Below, piece by piece: positions 1 through 6,384 of a DNA stretch of 22,237 nucleotides. The DNA is taken from contig QFOX01000032.1 in the NCBI GenBank assembly GCA_003241645.1, positions 1 through 22,237 of the forward strand. Direction: 5' to 3'. This DNA is from Azospirillum brasilense. Its GTDB lineage: Bacteria; Pseudomonadota; Alphaproteobacteria; Rickettsiales; UBA3002. A program made the position numbers and the translations under genes. The notes below the pieces were generated by a model. The model searched no databases, had not been told where the DNA came from, and saw only the letters and a list, made by a program, of their open reading frames with translations. How positions within the stretch are numbered: the stretch's first letter is position 1; each line of letters opens with the position of its first letter.

Positions 1-20
1 CAGCGTGCGCTGGAATGACG
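1..20. repeat. Right-hand remnant of a palindromic repeat element (cut by window edge)
   Basis: The first 20 bases form half of the double-hairpin element also present at 2426-2496 and 5486-5559. A short stem CAGC / GCTG encloses a 4-base loop GTGC and is followed by GAATGACG, the same right end (GCTGGAATGACG) as the copy inside ileS. The left half would lie outside the window. It sits 28 bases downstream of the ileS stop codon, so it would be in the 3' untranslated part of that transcript. The identification rests on sequence identity of the right arm only. Confidence 0.6.
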
Positions 21-47
21 TTGTCATGTGGATGGCTACGGTTTTCA

Positions 48-3000
48 TCACGCCGCCTTGCTGATGCCGATGACGAATTGCGCGCCGTCCAGCTCTTGCG
101 TCAGTTGCTTCTCGGCGGTGGCCGCGCCTGCGCCGATGGACACGGCCAGCACCTGATCGGCGATGTAGTCGCGGTGCGCATCTAGCGCCGCTTCGAACTC
201 GCTGGGCACATCCAGCGCCAGCGCGATGCGGTCGGCCACGTTCAGCCCCGCATCTTTCCTCGCCTGCTGGATCATGCGCACGAGGTCGCGCGCCCGCCCC
301 TCGGCTTCCAGTTCCGGCGTGATGGTGAGGTCGAGGACGACAACCCCATCGTTGCTGGGCAATGCCTGCATGCTATCGATGAACTCTTTCTTCGCTTCCA
401 GCTGGAGCTGATACTCCGCGGGCTGCAACAATTCACCGGCAATTTCTACGCCGCGTGCGGTTGCCGCCCACTCACCCTTTTTAGAGGCGGGAAGGATCTC
501 TTTCATTTTTGCGGGCAGGCGTTTGCCCAGCACTTGCGAGTTGATCACCAGTTTGCGCGTAGCGATTTTCTCGAACACTTCCGGCGAGCTTTCGAACAGC
601 ACCGTTTTCACGTTCAACTCATCGGCGATCATCTCGCGCAGCGCATCGTCGATACCGATGGCGTGAATGCTCACTACCTTCAGCGACGCTAAGGGCTGGC
701 GGTTACGGATGTTCTGCTTGTTACGCACAGCGGAAGCGGCGTTACATACATCCTGCACCCAATCCATGTCGGCAATCAGCCCTTGCTCATCCGCGATCGC
801 GCCCACATCCGGGAAGTTTGCGAGGTGCACGGATTCACCCGCGCCAAGGCCGCGATAGACCATCTCGGCAGTGAAGGGCAGCAGCGGGGCGGCGGCTTCG
901 CACAGCATCACCAGCACGGAATACAGCGTATCATAAGCGGCCTGCTTGTCGGCATCCACTTCCTCGGCCCAGAAACGCGCGCGGCTGCGGCGAATGTACC
1001 AGTTGTTCAGCACGTCGAAGAAGCCGGTGATGGCATCCGTCGCGCCCGTGGTGTCGTAGGCATCCATGCTCGCCTGCACGCGCAGGATGGTGGCTTTCGC
1101 CTTGGCGAGGATGTAGCGGTCCAGCAGGTTCTCGCTGGCGGTGATGCGCTTGGCCTGCACGCCATCCGCATTCGCATAGAGCGTGAAGAAGTTGTACGCG
1201 CTCCACAGCGGCTTGATGTTCAGGCGCACCACGTCGCGAATGAATTTGCCTTCGGGGTCCACGCCAATGTCAGCACCGCGCATCACGGGTGACGCCAGCA
1301 TCATCCAGCGCAGGGCGTCAGCGCCGTAGCCGTCCATCACCTCTTTGGGGTCTTTGTAGTTCTTCAGGCGCTTGGAATATTTCAGGCCCGTTTCCTCGTC
1401 CAGCACCACGCCGTGGCAGATAACGTTCTTGAACGGCGCGCAGTCGAACAGCGCGGTCGAGAGCATGATGAGCGTGTTGAACCAGCCGCGGGTTTGGCCG
1501 ACATATTCGGTGATGAAATCACCGGGGAAATTCTCGCGGAAGAGCTGCTGGTTCTCGAACGGGTAATGCAGCTGCGCATACGGCATCGAGCCAGATTCGA
1601 ACCAGCAATCGAACACGTCTTCCACGCGGGTATAGACCTCGCCGTCACGCTCGATGGTAATTTCGTCGATGAACGGGCGGTGCAGATCCACCACCTTCTG
1701 GCCGCTGAGCTGTTCGATTTCCGCGATGCTGCCGGGCACGATCATTTTGCCGCTGGGTGCGCGCCAGATGGGAATGGGCGTGCCCCAGAAACGGTTGCGC
1801 GAAATGCTCCAGTCGGGCGCGGTGGCCAGCATGTGGCCCATCTGCCCGTCTTTCACGTGGCCGGGGATCCAGTTGATGGCCTGGTTGATCTCCACCGCGC
1901 GGTCGCGGAACTTCGTCACGGCCACATACCAGCTGCTCATGGCGCGGTAGATGATGGGCGTGTCCGTGCGCCAGCAATGCGGGTAGTTGTGTTTGTACGG
2001 CTCGTCCTTCACCAGCTTGCCATGCGCCTTCAACCAGCGCACGATGCGCATGTTGGCAAGGCCGTATTTCTGCACGTCCTTCGCGCTGATATGCTGGGCC
2101 GCATCTTCCGGCGACACCACGATGTCTTCCAGCTTCACGCGCGTGTCCGGCACCACGATGAGGCCTTTGAGCGAAAGGTCCGGCAGGTCGTAAATCTCAT
2201 CGGTGAACTTGCCTTGCCCGTCCACCGGCACCATCACTTCGATGCCATTTTCAGCGCAGACTTTCTGGTCGATCTCACCAAAGCCCGGCGCCATGTGGAT
2301 GACGCCCGTGCCCTCGCCTTCGGTCACCGCCTCGCCACCATCGATCACGCGGAAGGCGTTCTTCGTACACGCGAAATAGGGAAAGAGCGGCTCATATTCG
2401 CATCCGATGAGCTGCACCCCGCTTACGTCATGCCAGCGGAAGCTGGCATCCATCTGCTCTTGTGTAAGTTGGATTCCAGCTTTCGCTGGAATGACGGTGG
2501 AGGAAATCAGCAGGCATTCGCCATCAACCACGTAGCTGCGGTATTGCATCGTTGGGCTCACCGCCAACGCAAGATTGCTCGGCAGGGTCCATGGTGTCGT
2601 CGTCCATGCGATGATATAATAATTCTCGGCCTCGGGCGCGCCGGCGGGCTTGTCCTTCAGCTTGAACTTCACATACGCCGCTTTGTCCTCGCGCTCGCGG
2701 GTCGCGTTGTCCATGCGGGTTTCGAAGTTGGAAAGCGGCGTTTCGGCGGCCCAGCTATAAGGCATCACGCGGAAGGCCTCGAACACGTAGTCTTTCTTGT
2801 ACAGCTCGGAGAACGCCCAGATGACCGACTCCATGAAATCCTTATCCATGGTCTTATAGTCGTTGGCGAAATCCACCCAGCGGCCCTGGCGCGACACGTA
2901 ATATTCCCAGTCGGCCACGTAGCGCATCACGTTATTGCGGCAGTAGTCATTGAACTTGCCGATGCCGTATTCCATGATCGCGGCGCGGCCGGTGATGTTC

Positions 3001-3311
3001 AGCTCCTTCTCCGCCCCCATTTCGGCGGGCAGGCCGTGGCAATCCCACCCGAAGCGGCGCTCCACGCGGCGGCCGCGCATGGTGTGGTAGCGCGCGATCG
3101 CGTCTTTCACGTAGCCGGTGAGCAAATGGCCGTAATGCGGCAGGCCGTTGGCGAAGGGCGGGCCGTCATAGAACACGTATTCTTTCGCGCCGTCGCGCTG
3201 TTCCACCGAGCGCTCGAACGTGCGGTTGCCCTTCCAGAAGTGAAGGATCTCTTCCTCAAGCTGGGCAAAGTTCGGGTTGGGGTTCACGTCGGGGTAGTGC
3301 GCGGTGGTCAT
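48..3311 (-). CDS. ileS: Isoleucine--tRNA ligase, eukaryote-like (type 2) form
   Basis: Cytoplasmic class I aminoacyl-tRNA synthetase that charges tRNA-Ile with isoleucine. The 1087-residue protein carries the HIGH signature as HYGH (residues 59-62, in PFANGLPHYGHLLTG), the editing (CP1) domain with TTTPWTLPSN near residue 240, and the KMSKS loop as KYSKR (residues 644-648, followed by LKNYKDP). HYGH plus the SKRLKNY context and the length of nearly 1100 residues place it in the eukaryote-like IleRS2 group, known from Rickettsiales and from mupirocin-resistant bacteria. Resistance here is only inference. KYSKR is odd: the usual second residue is Met. Residues 272-296 (beginning VIPAKAGIQ) are encoded by an inserted palindromic repeat. 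The ATG at 3311 has a modest AAGG about 8 bases upstream. The stop is TGA. No operon partner is visible. Confidence 0.97.
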   Translation of the reverse strand: MTTAHYPDVNPNPNFAQLEEEILHFWKGNRTFERSVEQRDGAKEYVFYDGPPFANGLPHYGHLLTGYVKDAIARYHTMRGRRVERRFGWDCHGLPAEMGAEKELNITGRAAIMEYGIGKFNDYCRNNVMRYVADWEYYVSRQGRWVDFANDYKTMDKDFMESVIWAFSELYKKDYVFEAFRVMPYSWAAETPLSNFETRMDNATREREDKAAYVKFKLKDKPAGAPEAENYYIIAWTTTPWTLPSNLALAVSPTMQYRSYVVDGECLLISSTVIPAKAGIQLTQEQMDASFRWHDVSGVQLIGCEYEPLFPYFACTKNAFRVIDGGEAVTEGEGTGVIHMAPGFGEIDQKVCAENGIEVMVPVDGQGKFTDEIYDLPDLSLKGLIVVPDTRVKLEDIVVSPEDAAQHISAKDVQKYGLANMRIVRWLKAHGKLVKDEPYKHNYPHCWRTDTPIIYRAMSSWYVAVTKFRDRAVEINQAINWIPGHVKDGQMGHMLATAPDWSISRNRFWGTPIPIWRAPSGKMIVPGSIAEIEQLSGQKVVDLHRPFIDEITIERDGEVYTRVEDVFDCWFESGSMPYAQLHYPFENQQLFRENFPGDFITEYVGQTRGWFNTLIMLSTALFDCAPFKNVICHGVVLDEETGLKYSKRLKNYKDPKEVMDGYGADALRWMMLASPVMRGADIGVDPEGKFIRDVVRLNIKPLWSAYNFFTLYANADGVQAKRITASENLLDRYILAKAKATILRVQASMDAYDTTGATDAITGFFDVLNNWYIRRSRARFWAEEVDADKQAAYDTLYSVLVMLCEAAAPLLPFTAEMVYRGLGAGESVHLANFPDVGAIADEQGLIADMDWVQDVCNAASAVRNKQNIRNRQPLASLKVVSIHAIGIDDALREMIADELNVKTVLFESSPEVFEKIATRKLVINSQVLGKRLPAKMKEILPASKKGEWAATARGVEIAGELLQPAEYQLQLEAKKEFIDSMQALPSNDGVVVLDLTITPELEAEGRARDLVRMIQQARKDAGLNVADRIALALDVPSEFEAALDAHRDYIADQVLAVSIGAGAATAEKQLTQELDGAQFVIGISKAA
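2426..2496. repeat. Palindromic repeat element inserted in frame within ileS
   Basis: A 71-bp inverted repeat with ends CGTCAT and ATGACG. Each half is itself a perfect 8-bp hairpin: ATGCCAGC (2430-2437) / GCTGGCAT (2442-2449) with loop GGAA, and ATTCCAGC (2473-2480) / GCTGGAAT (2485-2492) with loop TTTC. The two stems differ by one base pair that changes on both sides, which is covariation. Read on the minus strand without a stop, it encodes residues 272-296 of IleRS, starting VIPAKAGIQ and ending near DASFRWHD. The architecture resembles the Rickettsia palindromic elements that persist inside genes and the dRS3-like ATTCC repeats of other proteobacteria; membership of either family is inference. 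Confidence 0.85.
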
Positions 3312-3350
3312 GGAGGCCTTGGTGTTCGCGGTGTTAAAAGAACACGGGTT

Positions 3351-3494
3351 TTAGCCAAGCTGTCGCGAAAAATCCAGCGCTTGCTGGTATCGCACACGAA
3401 TGATTGCCAACGGCGCATGCGCCCCATACCATAGGAGCATGGCCGGGCTGAGCACCAGTTCGGCAGCGGCGAGTATGAATCGAAAGGTTTTCAT
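3351..3494 (-). CDS. Small ORF of 47 residues, doubtful
   Basis: An ORF between the ileS start and the PAS gene. It begins MKTFRFILAAAELVLSPAML, a hydrophobic N-terminus that could be a single membrane segment or signal peptide, and ends SRQLG. I recognise no family. There is no convincing Shine-Dalgarno sequence. A 10-codon ORF starting at 3525 (minus) ends in TGA overlapping this ATG (ATGA), which would allow coupled translation. Against it: the third-position GC is clearly lower than in the neighbours, and the plus-strand promoter of the PAS gene overlaps its start codon. It may be chance. Confidence 0.2.
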   Translation of the reverse strand: MKTFRFILAAAELVLSPAMLLWYGAHAPLAIIRVRYQQALDFSRQLG

Positions 3495-3516
3495 GCAACC
3501 ATAGGTTTAATATACT
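3488..3516 (+). promoter_or_regulatory. Sigma70-like promoter of the PAS-domain gene
   Basis: A -35 box TTTTCA (3488-3493) and a -10 box TATACT (3511-3516) are separated by 17 bases, the preferred spacing. They match TTGACA at 4 of 6 and TATAAT at 5 of 6 positions. The Shine-Dalgarno AAGGA (3538-3542) lies 6 bases before the ATG at 3549, giving a leader of about 25 bases. Prediction by eye only. Confidence 0.5.
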
Positions 3517-3548
3517 CGCGCATAAGTTGCAACCCTTAAGGACCTTCC

Positions 3549-3983
3549 ATGAGTGCCGAACTACGCCTGATCGACCGCCTGACCAGCTATTGGAACATGA
3601 TCCGCAAGGATCAGGACGTGCCGGAATTCGTGCAGTTCAACATCTCGGCCGTGGAAGATCTGTGGAGCCAGTGCGTGCTGTTCACCGTGCAGCCGGGCGT
3701 GCCGCCCACGGTGAATTTCTACAACGTAGGCGACAAGGTGAAAGCGCTGTATGGCGACGTGGCCGGCCGCACCGTGAACACGAATAACCGCCACTTTCAG
3801 GGCGCATCCATCGTGCGCAAGGTGGCGGATGTGGTGGCCAGCCCCGCGCCTGTGTTCGATGAAGGGCAGTTCGTGAACGAGCGCAGCAAGATCGTGAAGT
3901 ACCGCACCTGCCTGCTGCCCTTCGGCAACCGTGAGGGGCGCATCACCCACATTGTGGCCGGGCTGAGCTGGCGGGAATTTTAG
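3549..3983 (+). CDS. PAS-domain protein (PAS_5-like), stand-alone
   Basis: A 144-residue protein without signal peptide or membrane segment, so probably cytoplasmic. The whole chain fits the small alphaproteobacterial PAS_5 family: an N-terminal helix with the YW motif (residues 15-16), a middle section resembling YNVGDKVKALYGDVAGR, and a C-terminal part with YRTCLLPFGNREG and ending THIVAGLSWREF, the typical end of this family. PAS domains sense ligands or mediate protein contacts, but no output domain (kinase, GGDEF, HTH) is fused here, so a signalling partner must be encoded elsewhere. The start is supported by AAGGA 6 bases upstream. It appears monocistronic: two hairpins follow the stop. 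Function is unknown; the family assignment is from recognisable motifs, not a search. Confidence 0.8.
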   Translation: MSAELRLIDRLTSYWNMIRKDQDVPEFVQFNISAVEDLWSQCVLFTVQPGVPPTVNFYNVGDKVKALYGDVAGRTVNTNNRHFQGASIVRKVADVVASPAPVFDEGQFVNERSKIVKYRTCLLPFGNREGRITHIVAGLSWREF

Positions 3984-3988
3984 GTTAT

Positions 3989-4029
3989 CACTTCAAAGTC
4001 CTTCGCGATGCTCAGTGTACTTTGAAGTG
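3989..4029. terminator. Stem-loop after the PAS gene; possible terminator or repeat remnant
   Basis: An 11-bp perfect stem, CACTTCAAAGT (3989-3999) with ACTTTGAAGTG (4019-4029), encloses a 19-base loop. It begins 5 bases after the PAS stop codon. No T-run follows, so it is not a canonical intrinsic terminator. The loop contains CCTTCGCGATGCTCAG, which matches 13 of 16 bases of CCTTCGCTACGCTCAG in the repeat at 5334-5406, so it may be a decayed repeat or part of the metC leader. Confidence 0.4.
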
Positions 4030-4041
4030 GCAACACAGAAG

Positions 4042-4074
4042 CTGTGCGCCTTGAAGCGGTTCTTCGGCGCACAG
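4042..4074. promoter_or_regulatory. Second stem-loop, in the metC upstream region
   Basis: A 9-bp perfect GC-rich stem CTGTGCGCC (4042-4050) / GGCGCACAG (4066-4074) with a 15-base loop that can pair internally (GAA with TTC). It lies about 70 bases before the metC ATG and is not followed by a T-run. Together with the stem at 3989-4029 it makes the 161-base gap between PAS and metC highly structured. A cis-acting RNA for a methionine-pathway gene is conceivable, but I do not see the conserved elements of a known SAM riboswitch. Only weak promoter-like sequence (TTTACA at 4090-4095) is present. Confidence 0.35.
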
Positions 4075-4144
4075 AAATGATGGTTTTCGTTTACAAATCT
4101 GAAGCATCGGCGTAGCGAAATCTATCCCATTTAAAGAGATTTCC

Positions 4145-5329
4145 ATGTCCAAACATTCCACCGAACTGAAAACCCAACTCGTCAGCCTCGGGCGCGACCC
4201 CAAACGCGACAGCGGCTCGGTGAACCCGCCGGTGCACCGCACCAGCACGGTGATCTTCCCCGACTATGCCACCTTCAAGGCTTATGAAGAAGGCCGCATC
4301 GACCATATCGGTTACGGGCGCAACGGCTCGCCCACCACGCAGGGGCTAGAGCACGCGCTCGCCACGCTGGAAGGGGCCGACCACGCCATCATCACCGCGT
4401 CGGGCCTTGCTGCCATTACCACCACCATGCTGGCGCTCACCAAAGCGGGCGACCATGTGCTGGTGCCCGATTCGGTCTACAGCTCCGCACGCCTGTTCTT
4501 CATTCACGAGCTGCCGCGCATGGGCGTGGAGGTGCAGTTCTACGACCCCACCATCGGCGCGGGCATCGACGCGCTGATGAAGCCGAACACCAGCATCATC
4601 TACGCCGAAAGCCCCGGCTCGCTCACCTTCGAGATGCAGGACCTGCCCGCGCTTTCCAACGTGGCGCACGCGCATGGCGCGCTGCTGGTGGCCGACAACA
4701 CGTGGGCCACGCCGCTGCTCATGCGCTCCTTCGCGCTGGGGGTGGATGTGTCGATCCACTCCTGCACCAAATACATCGCCGGCCATTCCGACCTCGTGAT
4801 GGGCGCGATCCTGTGCAAGGACGCGCAGTTTAAAACGCTCAAGCGCGCGCACCGTAACCTCGGCGCGGTCAGCAACGGCGACAACGCCTACCTCGCCCTG
4901 CGTGGCCTGCGGACCATTGCGGTACGGCTGAAGCAACATCAGGAACACGCCATGGAAGTGGCCACGTGGCTGCAGAAGGTGAATGGCGTGAAACGCGTGC
5001 TCTACCCCGCTTTGCCGGAAGACCCCGGCCATGCGCTGTGGAAGCGCGACATGAGCGGCGCCACCGCGCTGTTCGGCGTGGAGATCGAGCATTCGACCGA
5101 CGCGCAGCTCGCCGCCTTCATGGATGGGCTGGAGCATTTCGGCATCGGCTTCAGCTGGGGCGGCTACGAGTCGCTCATCATCAGCTACGAAACGGCGGGC
5201 ATGCGCAGCGCCACGCCGCAATGGCAGCAGCCGCGCACCATCCTGCGCTTGCATATCGGGCTGGAAGCCCCGGCCGACCTGATCGCCGATCTGGATGCCG
5301 CGTTTGGCCGCTGGCGCGCCGCAAAATAG
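4145..5329 (+). CDS. metC: Cystathionine beta-lyase (PLP-dependent, Cys/Met metabolism family)
   Basis: Cleaves cystathionine to homocysteine, pyruvate and ammonia in methionine biosynthesis; cytoplasmic. The 394-residue protein has the normal length of the fold-type I trans-sulfuration enzymes. It shows the substrate-side YGRNGSPTTQGLE segment (about residues 57-69), the ITASGLAAI phosphate-binding region, VADNTWATP, and the PLP-lysine K209 in SCTKYIAGHSDLVMG. The C-terminal region GGYESLI and LRLHIGLE is characteristic and favours beta-lyase over gamma-synthase or homocysteine synthase, although these paralogues are hard to separate by eye. The ATG at 4145 is preceded by AAAGAGA at a suitable distance. 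The last 23 coding bases before the final codons (5300-5322) recur exactly at 5446-5468 in the downstream repeat region. It converges with znuB. Confidence 0.9.
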   Translation: MSKHSTELKTQLVSLGRDPKRDSGSVNPPVHRTSTVIFPDYATFKAYEEGRIDHIGYGRNGSPTTQGLEHALATLEGADHAIITASGLAAITTTMLALTKAGDHVLVPDSVYSSARLFFIHELPRMGVEVQFYDPTIGAGIDALMKPNTSIIYAESPGSLTFEMQDLPALSNVAHAHGALLVADNTWATPLLMRSFALGVDVSIHSCTKYIAGHSDLVMGAILCKDAQFKTLKRAHRNLGAVSNGDNAYLALRGLRTIAVRLKQHQEHAMEVATWLQKVNGVKRVLYPALPEDPGHALWKRDMSGATALFGVEIEHSTDAQLAAFMDGLEHFGIGFSWGGYESLIISYETAGMRSATPQWQQPRTILRLHIGLEAPADLIADLDAAFGRWRAAK

Positions 5330-5333
5330 TGGT

Positions 5334-5406
5334 TTGTCATGCTGAGGCGCAGCCGAAGCATCTCATTCTTCTGCACTGAGATCCTTCGCTACGCTCAGGA
5401 TGACAA
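5334..5406. repeat. Palindromic repeat element, TGAG type
   Basis: A 73-bp inverted repeat with ends TTGTCAT and ATGACAA, starting 4 bases after the metC stop. Each half folds alone: ATGCT (5339-5343) with AGCAT (5357-5361) plus an inner GGC/GCC stem; and ATCCT (5381-5385) with AGGAT (5397-5401) plus an inner GC/GC stem. The outer stem covaries between halves (G-C versus C-G). The core CCTTCGCTACGCTCAGGATGAC resembles a repeat seen in many bacterial genomes. It is distinct in sequence from the 5486-5559 element but shares its outer GTCAT/ATGAC ends and two-hairpin plan. Confidence 0.8.
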
Positions 5407-5420
5407 TAACAAAAAAGTCC

Positions 5421-5468
5421 ATTCTTCGCGCTGCTCAAGCGGGCGGCGTTTGGCCGCTGGCGCGCCGC
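5421..5468. repeat. Fused duplicate of the znuB and metC 3' ends
   Basis: This 48-bp stretch is a mosaic. Bases 5421-5448 are an exact 28-bp copy of 5577-5604 (the 3' end of znuB), in the same orientation. Bases 5446-5468 are an exact 23-bp copy of 5300-5322 (the 3' end of metC). The two pieces share the bases GCG (5446-5448) at the junction, as expected for a microhomology-mediated join. Continuing the metC frame in the copy gives AFGRWRAARR then TAA, so the copy also ends in frame. The fragment is too short to encode a product. Confidence 0.85.
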
Positions 5469-5485
5469 GCGTTAATGACCCTCAT

Positions 5486-5559
5486 TTTGTCATCCCTGCG
5501 CACGCAGGGATCTCCTTACCCTCACGAAAGGGGATTCCTGCTTTCGCAGGAATGACAAA
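5486..5559. repeat. Palindromic repeat element, ATTCC type (same family as in ileS)
   Basis: A 74-bp inverted repeat with ends TTTGTCAT and ATGACAAA, ending 15 bases beyond the znuB stop codon on its 3' side. Two perfect 8-bp hairpins: ATCCCTGC (5492-5499) / GCAGGGAT (5504-5511) with loop GCAC, and ATTCCTGC (5534-5541) / GCAGGAAT (5546-5553) with loop TTTC. The stems differ from each other and from the ileS copy by paired changes, so base pairing rather than sequence is conserved. It is the same family as 2426-2496 and 1-20. As transcribed from znuB it could act as an RNA hairpin, but no T-run of terminator type is attached. Confidence 0.85.
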
Positions 5560-5574
5560 GATAAAGATAATTCG

Positions 5575-6384
5575 CTATTCTTCGCGCTGCTCAAGCGGGC
5601 GGCGCAGCTGCGTGACCGCGCCCACCACCACGAAGATAAAGCAGCTGACGACCACCATGGTGGGGCCACTCGGCGCATCCACCGCGAGTGAGCCGAATAG
5701 GCCAAGCGCTGCCGCCCCCATACCGATGAGGCTGGCGAACAGCGCCATGCGGCCCGGCGTGGTCGCCACGTAACGCGCGGTTGCTGCGGGAATGATGAGC
5801 AACGCGGTGATGAGCAGCACGCCCACCAGCTGGATGGCCACCGCAATGACCGCCGCCAGCATGAGCAGCAGCAGCAGTTGCGTGCGTTTGACGTTGATGC
5901 CTTCCACATGCGCGATGCCGGGGTGCAGCGTGACCATGAGCAACGGTTTCCAGCTCAGGCGAATCAGCCCGCCCACCACCACGGCCAGCAACGCCAGCAG
6001 GCCCACATCACCCCAGCCGATGGCGAGGATATCGCCGAACAGGTAGGTGTTCACATCCACCCGCTGGCGGCTCAGCGCCACCAGCAGCACGCCAAGCGCC
6101 AGCGTGCCATGCGCCAGAATGCCCAGCAGCGTGTCGGCATGGAAGCGCGCGTCGCGCCCGAAGCGGTGCAGCACGAACGCCACGCCAATGGCCACGGCAA
6201 GAATGGCCAGCGTCATGGGCACGGCAGTAAAAATCAGCGAGAAGGCAACGCCCAGCAGCGCCGCGTGGGCAATGGAATCGCCCAGATACGCCATGTGCCG
6301 CCACACCACGAAACTGCCCAGCGGGCCGAGCAGTGCCGCCAGCGTCAGCGCCCCGAGCAGCGCGCGCAGTACGAACTCATCCAT
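5575..6384 (-). CDS. znuB: Zinc ABC transporter, membrane permease
   Basis: Integral inner-membrane permease of the ABC-3 family that forms the zinc channel with ZnuC. The protein of 269 residues is almost entirely hydrophobic, with about eight membrane segments. It has typical family features: GPLGSFVVWRHMAYLGDSIAHAALLG in the first third and HPGIAHVEGINV in the middle. I chose the ATG at 6384 (MDEFVLRALLGAL) because it follows AAGGGTG at good spacing, overlaps the end of znuC by 8 bases, and removes a 17-residue non-homologous extension. The overlap implies translational coupling to znuC. The last 28 bases near its stop recur exactly at 5421-5448. Confidence 0.93.
   Translation of the reverse strand: MDEFVLRALLGALTLAALLGPLGSFVVWRHMAYLGDSIAHAALLGVAFSLIFTAVPMTLAILAVAIGVAFVLHRFGRDARFHADTLLGILAHGTLALGVLLVALSRQRVDVNTYLFGDILAIGWGDVGLLALLAVVVGGLIRLSWKPLLMVTLHPGIAHVEGINVKRTQLLLLLMLAAVIAVAIQLVGVLLITALLIIPAATARYVATTPGRMALFASLIGMGAAALGLFGSLAVDAPSGPTMVVVSCFIFVVVGAVTQLRRPLEQREE

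Noticed and set aside
2426..2496. The VIPAKAGIQ...FRWHD peptide as a functional IleRS domain
   Set aside because: The peptide is the translation of a repeat that also occurs in non-coding DNA at 5486-5559, so it is best explained as an inserted element and not as a native domain.
1413..3434. A 673-codon open frame on the plus strand opposite ileS
   Set aside because: It is antisense to a clearly homologous gene, has a composition rich in His, Arg and Val typical of reverse-frame translation of high-GC genes, and shows no domain. The palindrome at 2426-2496 is open on both strands, which helps the frame stay open.
3984..4144. SAM-II or other known SAM riboswitch upstream of metC
   Set aside because: Two stems are present, but I could not find the conserved loop and pseudoknot sequences expected of SAM-II or SAM/SAH classes.
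4346..5254. A 302-codon open frame on the minus strand opposite metC
   Set aside because: It is a shadow of metC with no recognisable domain and a residue composition dominated by His, Arg, Ala and Val.
5421..5468. Reading the duplicated gene ends as a pseudogene of a second metC or znuB
   Set aside because: Only 23 and 28 bases of each gene end are copied and they are fused at shared bases; there is no further homology on either side, so it is a rearrangement product and not a decayed gene copy.
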